This document shows positions 1-7,985 of a stretch of DNA of 48,547 bases, one piece after another (position 1 is the first letter of the stretch; each line of letters opens with the position of its first letter). The notes beneath the pieces were generated by a model. The model ran no database searches, was not told the DNA's origin, and saw only the letters and a program-made list of their open reading frames with translations. Origin of the DNA: Chitinophagaceae bacterium (GTDB lineage: Bacteria > Bacteroidota > Bacteroidia > Chitinophagales > Chitinophagaceae); the NCBI GenBank assembly GCA_020437365.1, contig JAGQWM010000016.1:1-48547 (forward strand), read 5' to 3'. Made by a program: the position numbers and the translations under genes.

Positions 1-568
1 TTGCATAATATTTTCTGTATTTGGTGCTGAATACTATTTGATAGAGGATTTGTGTGTAAGTGCCCATTGTGAGTGGTTTTATTCAATTTATTCAACCGCT
101 TTGCGGTTGGCGGTTACCAAGTTCTTTTTGTTCAGCAAGTTTCACTTGCTGTTAGTTAAATTAAAGCCCTTCGGGCTTTTTGCTTATTATGTATTTATCA
201 TAAGCTTTTTGATGCTTATTTCAAAAGAAACTTTATTTTGAACTCTTGACAGAGTTGCAATTTTATTCTGAGCATTCTAAAAAACTTTAACACTGGAAAT
301 ACTTTCAAGTCAAATTAAAGCCCTTCGGGCTTTTGTAGCCTATTGGAAATTATTGTTTTTACCTGACTTTCTTTTCAAATGTAATCTTATTCTGTGTTTT
401 TGGCAGGTGTGTAATTTTATTTTTCTGGATTTTCTTTGCGAATGATAAAGTTAAGCTCAGAAACCCCGAAGGGGTTGAATATGCATAATATTGTACGAAG
501 TACAATTATGCAATAACAATGAAACCCACAACCGCAAAGCGGTTGAATAATAAAATCAAAATTCCTTT
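1..568. other. Gene-free region with clustered short hairpins
   Basis: I see no credible gene here. The short open frames run through inverted repeats and show no signal peptide or domain. The stretch is AT-rich and holds seven perfect short hairpins, listed as a separate repeat feature. TGCATAATATT occurs near position 2 and again at 482, in the same orientation. The convergent or upstream partner lies outside the window, so its role as a 3' or 5' region is unknown. Confidence 0.6.
93..545. repeat. Cluster of seven trinucleotide-loop hairpins
   Basis: Perfect stems with three-base loops lie at 93-109 (CAACCGC, loop TTT), 133-151 (CAGCAAGT, loop TTC), 163-179 and 317-333 (AAAGCCC, loop TTC), 462-476 (AACCCC, loop GAA), 483-511 (TTGTAC core, loop GAA, with extra outer pairing GCATAA/TTATGC) and 529-545 (CAACCGC, loop AAA). 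The two AAAGCCC hairpins sit in a direct repeat of about 23 bases (158-180 and 312-334). The first and last hairpins are the same sequence in opposite orientation. The two AAAGCCC hairpins end in T-runs and could act as terminators. Confidence 0.8.
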
Positions 569-1741
569 TTACTCCTGTTCTGATGTGTCAACAACTGGCG
601 GGTTTGTAGGTGGTAGAACCGGAAGGTCTTTCAATAGTGTAAGCACTTTTCCAAATCCATGGAGGCTCCATTTATTGACAATCGTTCCTTTTTCTAATAA
701 ATATAAATTCGGACTTACCCTTGCCGCCGTTCGCACGGCTGTATAGTCGCAGCTAAAAACAGGAATAGTAGATAAAGCCGTTCCAGCCATCTTCTCTTTG
801 ATTAATTCTGGTTGGCTGCAAACAAAATAAATGGGAATATTTTTTTCTTTAGCTAAAACTAATATTTTCTCCACTTTATCTTGCCATTTACGAATAGGAA
901 TCGAAAAATTTTCAAGGAAAATTAAAATAGCATAAGGTTCCGATAAAACAATTTCTGTTGAATCTATTTTTGAATTACCACTTAATGCGAAACCTTTAAT
1001 AGGCGGTTCGTTATTACTTCCCTTGCGGACGACTTTATCATACCGTTTGATAAGTTTGTAAGGCGGTACTTTAAAGTCAGCAGGGAAATCAGTTGCTGTA
1101 AATTCTACTGTTTTACCATTTTTTTCATAGACAAAAGTAATGACAGTGCTATCAGGAATGGCATTAGCTGGCATTTTCATTTTCTCACTTATGTTATTCC
1201 CTTTTTTGAAAGGCATACAATCAACAATCGGCATATAATTTAATGTGTACCATTGAAAACCAAATGCGAAAAGTGTTACAAAGAACATTTTAATTGTAGT
1301 CAATGTTGGCGAAAGGAATGGCTTGATATATTTTCTTTGCCAGAAAAGAAATGCAATAAATAGAGTCAGCACTACATCTTTTAAGAAGGATGTTTTTGCC
1401 GTAATGGGTAAGCAGTCGCCAAAACAACCACAGTTGGTTGGTTTACCGGTAATATAGGTATAGCCTGTCAGAAATGTAAAGAAAACAATTAGCAGTAAAA
1501 GAAAACGGCTGATAAATTTTATTCTCCACCCAACTAATAAAGCTGTTCCTGCAATAATTTCAAATGCATTCATTAGAACCGACATCAGCAAAGTGACTGC
1601 ATCAAAACCATGCAAACCCCAGACTTCAAAAAACTCCTGCATTTTATAACTGAGTCCGAGTGGGTCATTAGCTTTTACCAAGCCGGAAAATATAAATAAC
1701 AAACCCACCAGAATTCTTATAACAGTTACAACTATTTTCAT
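569..1741 (-). CDS. BT_3928-like DoxX-type membrane protein with thioredoxin-like C-terminus
   Basis: The protein has 390 residues and probably five membrane segments (about 5-22, 50-70, 77-97, 118-136 and 148-168), as in DoxX/MauE-type proteins. A cysteine cluster, NCGCFGDC, lies at 103-110 and another cysteine in VDCMPFKKG at about 173-181. The soluble C-terminal part (about 240-375) looks like a thioredoxin fold, with YFVCSQPE and a pattern ending in an LxxxGxIxxxW strand, but it has no CXXC pair. This architecture matches the Bacteroidota BT_3928-type family. A role in envelope thiol or redox chemistry is inferred. It lies 23 bases downstream of the DUF1599 gene on the same strand and is probably cotranscribed with it. 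Start: ATG at 1741. Confidence 0.75.
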   Translation of the reverse strand: MKIVVTVIRILVGLLFIFSGLVKANDPLGLSYKMQEFFEVWGLHGFDAVTLLMSVLMNAFEIIAGTALLVGWRIKFISRFLLLLIVFFTFLTGYTYITGKPTNCGCFGDCLPITAKTSFLKDVVLTLFIAFLFWQRKYIKPFLSPTLTTIKMFFVTLFAFGFQWYTLNYMPIVDCMPFKKGNNISEKMKMPANAIPDSTVITFVYEKNGKTVEFTATDFPADFKVPPYKLIKRYDKVVRKGSNNEPPIKGFALSGNSKIDSTEIVLSEPYAILIFLENFSIPIRKWQDKVEKILVLAKEKNIPIYFVCSQPELIKEKMAGTALSTIPVFSCDYTAVRTAARVSPNLYLLEKGTIVNKWSLHGFGKVLTLLKDLPVLPPTNPPVVDTSEQE

Positions 1742-1764
1742 GTCTTAATTTTTTGAAAATGCAT

Positions 1765-2295
1765 TTACATCAAAATTAAAGCGAAAACAGCATAATTAAT
1801 CATATCAAGATAATTTGCATCTATACCTTCACTCATTATTGTTTTGCCATCGTTATTTAATATCTGCCGAATACGTTGCAATTTCATCAGGATTAAATCC
1901 ACAAAACTTTCCTGGCTCATACTCCGCCAAGCTTCGCCATAATCATGATTTTTGTCCATCATTAATTTTTTAGCAATGCCAATATTTTTATCAAATAAAA
2001 TGGCCACTTCTTCGGGTTGAATTTCTTCCGGCGCATCTGCCGGCAATTCCAATTGTATCAATCCAATGGCGGCATAGTTAATGATGCCTTTGAATTCGGC
2101 GGCTACATCATCCTGAATTTTTTGTTCTTTTTTTTCCTGGATAGTTTTAATACGCTGGGCTTTGATATAAATCTGGTCCACAATGGAAATGGTTCTTAAC
2201 ACCCGCCAGGCTGTGCCATAATCCTTAGTTTTTTTAATAAAAATTTCTTTGCAGGATAATATGACGGAATCGTATTGTTTATTCGTGTCGGTCAT
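1765..2295 (-). CDS. DUF1599 family protein
   Basis: The protein has 176 residues and no signal or membrane segment. It is an internal duplication. KDYGTAWR (24-31) followed by a D-Q-I-x-x-K-A-Q-R-I helix recurs as HDYGEAWR (116-123) followed by D-L-I-L-M-K-L-Q-R-I, and each half ends in an I-N-Y-A segment. This is the Bacteroidota DUF1599 pattern. The family has been linked computationally to nucleotide modification, but its function is not established. The gene is divergent from folP, with only 46 bases between the two starts, and precedes the BT_3928-like gene in a likely two-gene unit. Confidence 0.75.
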   Translation of the reverse strand: MTDTNKQYDSVILSCKEIFIKKTKDYGTAWRVLRTISIVDQIYIKAQRIKTIQEKKEQKIQDDVAAEFKGIINYAAIGLIQLELPADAPEEIQPEEVAILFDKNIGIAKKLMMDKNHDYGEAWRSMSQESFVDLILMKLQRIRQILNNDGKTIMSEGIDANYLDMINYAVFALILM

Positions 2296-2319
2296 TTAAT
2301 TTTAAATTCTCGTTGGTGT

Positions 2320-2327
2320 CAAAAATA
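2320..2327 (-). promoter_or_regulatory. Possible -7 box of DUF1599 gene
   Basis: Read on the minus strand this is TATTTTTG, matching the Bacteroidota TAnnTTTG box, 25 bases before the DUF1599 start codon. No well-spaced -33 TTG is visible. Confidence 0.3.
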
Positions 2328-2341
2328 ACGAACTCAAGCTA

Positions 2342-3172
2342 ATGTTTACACTCAATTGTAAAGGTACTTTACATAGTTTCCAAAAACCCATTGTAATGGG
2401 TATAATCAATACAACGGATGATTCTTTTTATGCTGCCAGCCGTCAACCAACGGTAGATGCGGTTTTGAGGCAAACGGAAAGGATGTTAAACGAAGGCGCC
2501 ACCATTATTGATATTGGCGGGCAAAGCACCCAACCGGGGAGCTTGCCATTATCAGCCGAGCAGGAATTGAAACGTATCATCGGTCCGATTGAAGCTGTGC
2601 ATTCTCAGTTCCCAGAAGCTATTATTTCAATAGATAGTTTTTATGCTACTGTTGCTGAAAAAGCGGTTGAAGCCGGCGCAGCTATTGTGAATGATATAGC
2701 TTCCGGAAATGCCGATAAAAATATGTGGGACACGGTGGCAAAATTGGGTGTCCCTTATATTTTAATGCACATGCAAGGTACACCGCAAAACATGCAAAAC
2801 AATCCGCAGTATAATGATGTTACCACCGAGATTCTTGACTTTTTTATTGAAAAAACAAATGCTTTGTGCCAAAAAAATATTCATGATATTATTATAGATC
2901 CCGGTTTTGGTTTTGGTAAAAGCATTCAACATAATTTCACATTGCTACGTCAACTTGAAGTATTTAGTATTCTTTCTTATCCGTTACTTCTCGGTATTTC
3001 AAGAAAATCTTTTATTTATAAATCTCTCGAATTGCCAGTAGAAGATGCCTTACATGGTACAATAGCATTGCATTTTGCCGGACTTATGAAAGGAGCCGTC
3101 ATTCTCAGGGCACATGATGTAAAAGAAGCAGTGGAAACAATTCGTTTATTTGAAGTTTACCAAGGGCAATAA
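2342..3172 (+). CDS. folP: Dihydropteroate synthase
   Basis: This enzyme condenses 6-hydroxymethyl-dihydropterin pyrophosphate with p-aminobenzoate to dihydropteroate in folate synthesis; it is the sulfonamide target. It is 276 residues, the normal length. All expected TIM-barrel motifs are visible: VMGIINTTDDSF (18-29; usually NxTPDSF, here TDDSF), IDIGGQSTQPG, ISIDSF, VNDIASG, LMHMQGTP, DPGFGFGKS, LGISRKSF and the final RAHDV. The start ATG at 2342 leaves the divergent DUF1599 gene only 46 bases away, so the two share a short control region. A hairpin follows the stop. Confidence 0.95.
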   Translation: MFTLNCKGTLHSFQKPIVMGIINTTDDSFYAASRQPTVDAVLRQTERMLNEGATIIDIGGQSTQPGSLPLSAEQELKRIIGPIEAVHSQFPEAIISIDSFYATVAEKAVEAGAAIVNDIASGNADKNMWDTVAKLGVPYILMHMQGTPQNMQNNPQYNDVTTEILDFFIEKTNALCQKNIHDIIIDPGFGFGKSIQHNFTLLRQLEVFSILSYPLLLGISRKSFIYKSLELPVEDALHGTIALHFAGLMKGAVILRAHDVKEAVETIRLFEVYQGQ

Positions 3173-3203
3173 AAAAAGCTTGCATTCTCTGCAAGCCTTT
3201 ATT
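3171..3203 (+). terminator. Hairpin after folP
   Basis: The stem GCTTGCA/TGCAAGC (3178-3184 with 3190-3196) has a five-base loop, is preceded by a run of A and followed by a short T-rich tract. It overlaps the end of folP and probably terminates it, possibly in both directions. Confidence 0.55.
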
Positions 3204-3348
3204 GAAATTTTACTTTCTCTGCTGTTTTTGAAACAGCCTTTCACAGTGGCACTATTCACAGCGTAAGTTTTATTCAAAGTCTTGAATAGTAGTTGGATTT
3301 GTTGGGAACGGAATTAGAAAATTGACATTGGATTAAAAACGGGGCCGT

Positions 3349-3374
3349 AAAAAACCCGCCTCAGCGAGACGGGT
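3349..3374 (-). terminator. Terminator of the FKBP gene
   Basis: Read on the minus strand, an ACCCGTCTC/GAGGCGGGT-type stem (3354-3374, one internal mismatch or wobble) is followed directly by a run of six T (3349-3354 on the plus strand is A-rich). It lies about 70 bases beyond the stop of the FKBP lipoprotein gene. The rest of the 273-base gap between folP and this gene holds nothing else I recognise. Confidence 0.75.
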
Positions 3375-3445
3375 ACAAAGTTCGATATTTTTTTAATGCA
3401 ATATTTTTTTTTCAATTGTTTTGCATCAAGTTTTTTAGTTTTTAA

Positions 3446-4351
3446 CTAACGACTGTTATTGTTTTTTGGCGGAGCCGGTGCTTTATCTTGTACGTCAAGT
3501 ATTTTCACCTCAAACACCAGGTTTTCGTAAGGCTTTAATCCTGAAGCCGGATTTGGATTGGCACCATAACCCAAAGTGGAGGGCACATAAATTTTTGCAT
3601 GAGCTCCTTTATTCAACATTTGTACACCTTCATCAAAACCGGGAATCATTTCTCTCATTGCTGTCGTAAATGATAATGGCCCGAAATGCCGAAAAGTAGA
3701 ATCGGTATTGCTATCGAAAACTTTGCCATCGAAAGTACTGCCGGTGTAGTTGAGTGTTACATATTTACCAGAATCAATTTTTGGCCCAGTGCCTTGTTCC
3801 AGAATTTGAACATATACGCCATTAGCAGTTTGCGTAGCGTTTATGTTATTTTCTTTAATGTAATTGGACACCACTTGTTTTTCCTTGGTCAACCATTTTT
3901 CTTTTTCTTTGGCTTCATCGGCCATTGCTGCAGAGTCGCCGGGAAAAACATCAAGTATTTTCAAGTTGATAGTTATTTTATCACCCTTTTTATATTTCCC
4001 ACTCAAAAAATCAGGATGCATTGGGTTTCTCCTGATAAAAGTATCAATCAATTGTATGGTGACTACGCTATCTCCTTTTTTCAATTTTGTCCAGATCTCA
4101 GACAAATCATAAGGTATCGTTCTTTCACTTACAGGAATATAAGCAGGTAGTGTATTGTAAGTTGAATAATGTACACTGTCTTTAATCTTTCTTGTAAAAT
4201 TTACTTTTACAATATCTCCATAAGTGACTCTTGTGGAATCGCCACTTTTGAAAATTTTATAGGGCATGCCTCCGGGTGTTTTGCGATAAACATTATTCTC
4301 GCATCCGGTTGCCAAACTTATTATCAAAACGAAATATAATAATCTCTTCAT
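3446..4351 (-). CDS. FKBP-type peptidyl-prolyl isomerase, lipoprotein
   Basis: The protein has 301 residues. A lipoprotein signal ends in SLATGC, so the mature protein would be anchored by Cys17. The C-terminal FKBP domain (about 176-293) has the usual order: GVYVQILEQGTG, VTLNYTG, GKVFDSN, MIPGFDEGV, AKIYVPSTLGYG, NLVFEVKILDV. The N-terminal half (about 25-136) looks like a second, divergent FKBP-like domain ending in ITINLKILDVFPG. Between them lies a charged helix rich in Glu and Lys. The inferred role is folding of proteins outside the cytoplasm. The gene is 13 bases downstream of nrnA on the same strand, so the two probably form an operon. Confidence 0.85.
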   Translation of the reverse strand: MKRLLYFVLIISLATGCENNVYRKTPGGMPYKIFKSGDSTRVTYGDIVKVNFTRKIKDSVHYSTYNTLPAYIPVSERTIPYDLSEIWTKLKKGDSVVTIQLIDTFIRRNPMHPDFLSGKYKKGDKITINLKILDVFPGDSAAMADEAKEKEKWLTKEKQVVSNYIKENNINATQTANGVYVQILEQGTGPKIDSGKYVTLNYTGSTFDGKVFDSNTDSTFRHFGPLSFTTAMREMIPGFDEGVQMLNKGAHAKIYVPSTLGYGANPNPASGLKPYENLVFEVKILDVQDKAPAPPKNNNSR

Positions 4352-4364
4352 TTTCTATTTCTTT

Positions 4365-5372
4365 TTATTGTAATTGTTCTTTATTTTCTTGCATAGCTTT
4401 TTGAAATTTTTTCACAGCATCTTCTAAAGACTCACTACTTCGGCCTCCGGCAGCATTAAAATGTCCACCGCCTTCAAAATATTTCCGGGCAAATTGATTA
4501 CAATTAAATTCGCCTTTGCTTCGGAAACTCCATTTTCTTTCTTCATCCCTGTCAATTACAAGGGCTACCAATTTTATACCTTGAATACTTTGTGGAATAT
4601 TAACCAGTCCTTCCGTATCGCCGGTTTTGATTTCATACTTCACCAAATCTGATTTGGGCACTGCCATCAAAACGGTATTGTATTCGTAGAAAACTTCCAT
4701 GCGGTTTTGCAATACCTGCCCGATAAATCGCAATCGGTTCTCCAAAAAATTATCGAATAAAAAACCGTGTACTTTCTCGTGGTCGAGGCCTTTTGTTTTC
4801 AGGTCGGCTACCAATTGATGTACACTGGCAGTCGTAGAAGCAAACCGAAATGAACCGGTATCTGCTACCACACCGGCATAAATACATTCACCAATGGCCG
4901 CTGTAATCTTCTCTCCTTCTCCGGCAGCTTTTATAAAATCATATACCATTTCGCAGGTAGAACTTTTATTCGTATCGCTGATGCCATAATCAAAGGAAGG
5001 TGTATCCGGTTCGCGGTGATGGTCAATTAAAATTTTGGTACAGTTTATGGCAGCTAATTTTTCTGCCATGTATTTGGTACGGTGAAAAATATTATAATCG
5101 AGACAAAACAACCAGTCTGTATTTTCCAATAATTCGTCAGCGGCTTGTTTCTCTTTTTCATAATTCATCACTTTTTCAGCTCCGGGCATCCAATCGACCC
5201 ATTGCGCCCAATTGGTAGGAGAAATGACTTGTACCGAATGCCCTTTTGCTACAAGAAAATGGTATAAAGCAAGGGAAGCTCCCATGGCATCGGCATCGGG
5301 TTTTTGATGCATGGTAATGACAACCTTTCGGGGCGTAGCTAATAACGGAATTATTTCTTGAATGGCTTTCAT
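4365..5372 (-). CDS. nrnA: DHH/DHHA1 phosphoesterase, NrnA-type
   Basis: The protein has 335 residues, typical of bifunctional oligoribonuclease/pAp phosphatases, which degrade nanoRNA and 3'-phosphoadenosine 5'-phosphate. Visible metal-binding motifs are HQKPDADAMG (22-31), FCLDYN (about 89-94), LIDHHREPD (115-123, the DHH signature) and ADTGSF (170-175). The C-terminal DHHA1 substrate-binding motif GGGHFNAAGG lies near 300-309. No signal peptide is present, so it is cytoplasmic. It lies upstream of the FKBP gene in the same transcription unit and is divergent from ndk. Family members also cleave other small phosphate esters, so the exact substrate is not proven. Confidence 0.9.
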   Translation of the reverse strand: MKAIQEIIPLLATPRKVVITMHQKPDADAMGASLALYHFLVAKGHSVQVISPTNWAQWVDWMPGAEKVMNYEKEKQAADELLENTDWLFCLDYNIFHRTKYMAEKLAAINCTKILIDHHREPDTPSFDYGISDTNKSSTCEMVYDFIKAAGEGEKITAAIGECIYAGVVADTGSFRFASTTASVHQLVADLKTKGLDHEKVHGFLFDNFLENRLRFIGQVLQNRMEVFYEYNTVLMAVPKSDLVKYEIKTGDTEGLVNIPQSIQGIKLVALVIDRDEERKWSFRSKGEFNCNQFARKYFEGGGHFNAAGGRSSESLEDAVKKFQKAMQENKEQLQ

Positions 5373-5451
5373 AAAAACGGCAGCGAAGATAAGCCATTGT
5401 AAATTGTTTGGGGATATATTTCCTTTAACAAGTAATTTTCAATTTGATATT

Positions 5452-5484
5452 TTGGTAGATAAAAGGAAAGTTTTTCTACCTTTG
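5452..5484 (+). promoter_or_regulatory. Bacteroidota-type promoter of ndk
   Basis: TTG at 5452-5454 and TACCTTTG at 5477-5484 are separated by 22 bases, matching the -33 TTG / -7 TAnnTTTG pattern. The start codon follows 22 bases after the -7 box. Confidence 0.5.
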
Positions 5485-5506
5485 CCCGCCTAAACAAAAA
5501 TAAAAA

Positions 5507-5923
5507 ATGAGTAACCGTACATTCACCATGATTAAACCGGATGCATTCAAAAACGGGCATGCCGGAGCTATTTTAGACAGGATTTTGCAGGAAGGCTATA
5601 ATATTAAAGCCTTAAAAATGACGAAACTTACACCCGAAAAAGCCGGGGAATTTTATGCCATTCACAAAGAGAGACCTTTTTATAATGAGTTAGTTTCATT
5701 TATGTGTGAAGGCCCTATCATTGCGGCCATTTTAGAAAAAGAAAATGCGGTAGAAGATTTCAGAAAGCTGATTGGGGCTACCGATCCTGCAAAAGCAGAA
5801 GCGAATACCATTCGGAAATTATACGCCGCTTCTGTTGGCGAAAATGCCATTCACGGAAGTGATAGTGATGCAAATGCTAAAATCGAAGGTGATTTTATGT
5901 TTTCAGTATTGGAGCAATTTTAA
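5507..5923 (+). CDS. ndk: Nucleoside diphosphate kinase
   Basis: This enzyme transfers the gamma-phosphate of ATP to nucleoside diphosphates through a phosphohistidine. It is 138 residues, full length. It opens with the classic T-M-I-K-P-D-A motif (7-13), and the active-site histidine is in NAIHGSDS (His116). No signal peptide is present. It has its own promoter and is followed 30 bases later by the secreted S1/P1 nuclease gene on the same strand. Possible read-through would link nucleotide scavenging and nucleotide balancing. Confidence 0.97.
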   Translation: MSNRTFTMIKPDAFKNGHAGAILDRILQEGYNIKALKMTKLTPEKAGEFYAIHKERPFYNELVSFMCEGPIIAAILEKENAVEDFRKLIGATDPAKAEANTIRKLYAASVGENAIHGSDSDANAKIEGDFMFSVLEQF

Positions 5924-5953
5924 TACTTTGCTGTTTTATTTTAAATAATTGCC

Positions 5954-6763
5954 ATGCAAAAAAAAATATTGAACCGGTTGAGCAAAAGTTTTGCTTTCCT
6001 ACTCTTGATTTTACTTCCATCAGTTTGCTTTAGCTGGGGCGTAACCGGACATCGGGTTGTTGCTGAAATAGCACAAAGACATTTATCAAAAAAAGCGCAA
6101 AAAGAAATCTACGATTTAATAGGCCGGCATAGTTTGGCTTCATTGGCCAATTGGCCCGATTTTATAAAATCGGATACCACAGGTAAATGGAAAGCTGCTT
6201 CCAAATGGCATTATGTGGATTTGCCCGGCAACTTAAATAAAGAAGATTTTGTGAATGCACTGCAAAAGCTCGATGGGAAAAATTTATATACTCAAATTCC
6301 TGCAATGGAAAATCAATTGAAAGATAAATCATTGCCAGTAGAAGAACGAGTGATTGCATTGAAGTTTTTGATTCATCTTGTAGGCGACTTACATCAGCCG
6401 TTGCATGTTGGCCGCGAAGAAGATTACGGCGGCAATAAAATAAAGGTGTTCTGGTTCGATGAAGAAACGAATCTTCACTCAGTTTGGGATAATGCTTTGG
6501 TGAATTTTCAAAAATACAGTTATACAGAATATGCCTGCAATATTGATTTAGCTACTGACGAAGAAATGCAAAATTGGCAAGAAGGTAGTCTCGCAGATTG
6601 GTTTTTCGATTCATACCAACTGGCCAATAAAGTGTATGCATCTGTACCTGCCGATGGAAAATTGGGGTATCGTTATAATTATATGTTCCAGGAGACATTG
6701 GACACTCAGTTACTTAAAGGTGGCATCCGGCTGGCGTATTTATTAAATCAAGTTTTCGAATAA
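5954..6763 (+). CDS. Secreted S1/P1-type nuclease
   Basis: This is a zinc-dependent single-strand nuclease of 269 residues. The signal peptide ends at CFS before Trp28, so the mature protein begins with the Trp that binds zinc in P1 nuclease. Further zinc ligands are visible in GVTGHR, WHYVDLP, LIHLVGDLHQPLHVG, DYGGNKI and LHSVWDN. It probably works in the periplasm or outside the cell on RNA and single-stranded DNA, supplying phosphate and nucleosides. A strong hairpin follows the stop and separates it from the convergent methyltransferase gene. Confidence 0.92.
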   Translation: MQKKILNRLSKSFAFLLLILLPSVCFSWGVTGHRVVAEIAQRHLSKKAQKEIYDLIGRHSLASLANWPDFIKSDTTGKWKAASKWHYVDLPGNLNKEDFVNALQKLDGKNLYTQIPAMENQLKDKSLPVEERVIALKFLIHLVGDLHQPLHVGREEDYGGNKIKVFWFDEETNLHSVWDNALVNFQKYSYTEYACNIDLATDEEMQNWQEGSLADWFFDSYQLANKVYASVPADGKLGYRYNYMFQETLDTQLLKGGIRLAYLLNQVFE

Positions 6764-6768
6764 AATTT

Positions 6769-6797
6769 GATGGCTCTTTTTCGGGAGCCATTTTTTT
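6769..6797. terminator. Terminator between convergent genes
   Basis: The stem ATGGCTC/GGGAGCCAT-like (TGGCTC at 6771-6776 with GAGCCA at 6785-6790) is followed by seven T. It clearly serves the S1/P1 nuclease on the plus strand. The convergent gene ends inside it, so it may work in both directions. Confidence 0.75.
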
Positions 6798-7956
6798 ATC
6801 TTTTACTGCCGCTGTATAATTCATATTCCAGTAAACGGCAATCGATTGTACTATTGTAAAACTCAATTTTTCGATTGGCCCTCAATCCTATTTTTTTGGC
6901 CAATGCTATATTGCCTGTAAAAATATAGCCGCGGTAACCTTTACATTTTTGTTTCAAAAAATCACCGATTTCTTTATAGGTTTTTTGCAATGCCTGTACA
7001 TCGCCAAGCCGTTCGCCGTATTCGGGATTAAAAAAAATAACGCCATCACTTTCTTCAGGAATTTTTGTTTGCGAATAATCGCAGACCTGGAAAGTAATTA
7101 ATTTTTCTACACCTGCGGCAATGGCATTCTTCCGGGCATTGGTAATGGCATTTTCATCAATATCGCTGGCAATGATTTTCAAATCATCAACATCTTTTAT
7201 TTGTGTTTCCAATAATGCGTCTTGTTCAAAGTAATATTCTTGATTGTAATGTTGCAAATGCATAAATGCATAATTGGTTCTGAATAATCCGGGCTTCCGG
7301 TTGGTTGCTATCATGGCAGCTTCAATAGCCAGCGTACCGGAACCACACATGGGATTGATAAATGGAGATTTACCTTTCCAACCGGTGGCAAAAATTGTAG
7401 CTGCAGCCAGGCTTTCCAGCATGGGTGCTTTTCCGGGAATTTTTCTATAACCATGTCTCGAAAGCGAATCACCTGAAGTATCTATAAAAATTGTGGCGTC
7501 TTCATTTTTCCAAAATAAATGAATGACCGTTCCCGTTAGTGCAGAACCTGTATCAGGCCGCTGTCCTCTTTTTGCTCTCAGCCTGTCCACAATGGCATCT
7601 TTGACACGCAGGCTGGCAAACATATTATTGTTAATTGTCGCTGTATGAACATTGCTGGTAACTGATAAATGTGCTTTTTCCGGAATGATGTTTTCCCAAT
7701 TATATGCTGTTACATTTTTATAAATATCGTCAGGATGTCGGGCGGTAAATTTTTTTAATTGGTACAACACCTGGCTGGCACATCGTAAATGTAAATTCAG
7801 TCGAATACAATCTGTAACCGTTCCTTCCAGTTGCACGCCTGTTATAAAACTTGATTGAATTTGAAATCCCAATTCTTTGATTTCCTCAACGAGGTAAGGA
7901 GTCATTCGTTTATGACAAGTAATGGTAATGAGAGATGGCTGTGAAAAAACATTCAT
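6796..7956 (-). CDS. THUMP-domain class I SAM-dependent RNA methyltransferase (RlmL N-domain-like)
   Basis: The protein has 386 residues: an N-terminal ferredoxin-like/THUMP region (about 45-155) that binds RNA and a Rossmann methyltransferase domain (about 160-380). SAM-binding motifs are FINPMCGSGTLAIEAAMIA and ASDIDENAI. The catalytic motif reads NPEYGERLG, where this family usually has NPPYGERL. The family makes N2-methylguanine in 23S rRNA, and this is the likely role. The length matches stand-alone Bacteroidota members, not the double-domain E. coli RlmL. The gene is convergent with the nuclease gene. Confidence 0.85.
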   Translation of the reverse strand: MNVFSQPSLITITCHKRMTPYLVEEIKELGFQIQSSFITGVQLEGTVTDCIRLNLHLRCASQVLYQLKKFTARHPDDIYKNVTAYNWENIIPEKAHLSVTSNVHTATINNNMFASLRVKDAIVDRLRAKRGQRPDTGSALTGTVIHLFWKNEDATIFIDTSGDSLSRHGYRKIPGKAPMLESLAAATIFATGWKGKSPFINPMCGSGTLAIEAAMIATNRKPGLFRTNYAFMHLQHYNQEYYFEQDALLETQIKDVDDLKIIASDIDENAITNARKNAIAAGVEKLITFQVCDYSQTKIPEESDGVIFFNPEYGERLGDVQALQKTYKEIGDFLKQKCKGYRGYIFTGNIALAKKIGLRANRKIEFYNSTIDCRLLEYELYSGSKR

Positions 7957-7985
7957 TCTTTAGCAAATTAATCGCTTATTCGGTG

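Noticed and set aside
38..241. A 67-codon open frame at the window start
   Set aside because: It runs through three perfect hairpins and has no recognisable protein features.
1..568. Hairpin cluster as a CRISPR array
   Set aside because: Repeat units differ in sequence and spacing, there are no uniform spacers, and no cas genes are present.
3686..4150. A 154-codon plus-strand open frame opposite the FKBP gene
   Set aside because: It is antisense to a well-supported gene, has no domain or signal pattern, and its composition mirrors the opposite strand.
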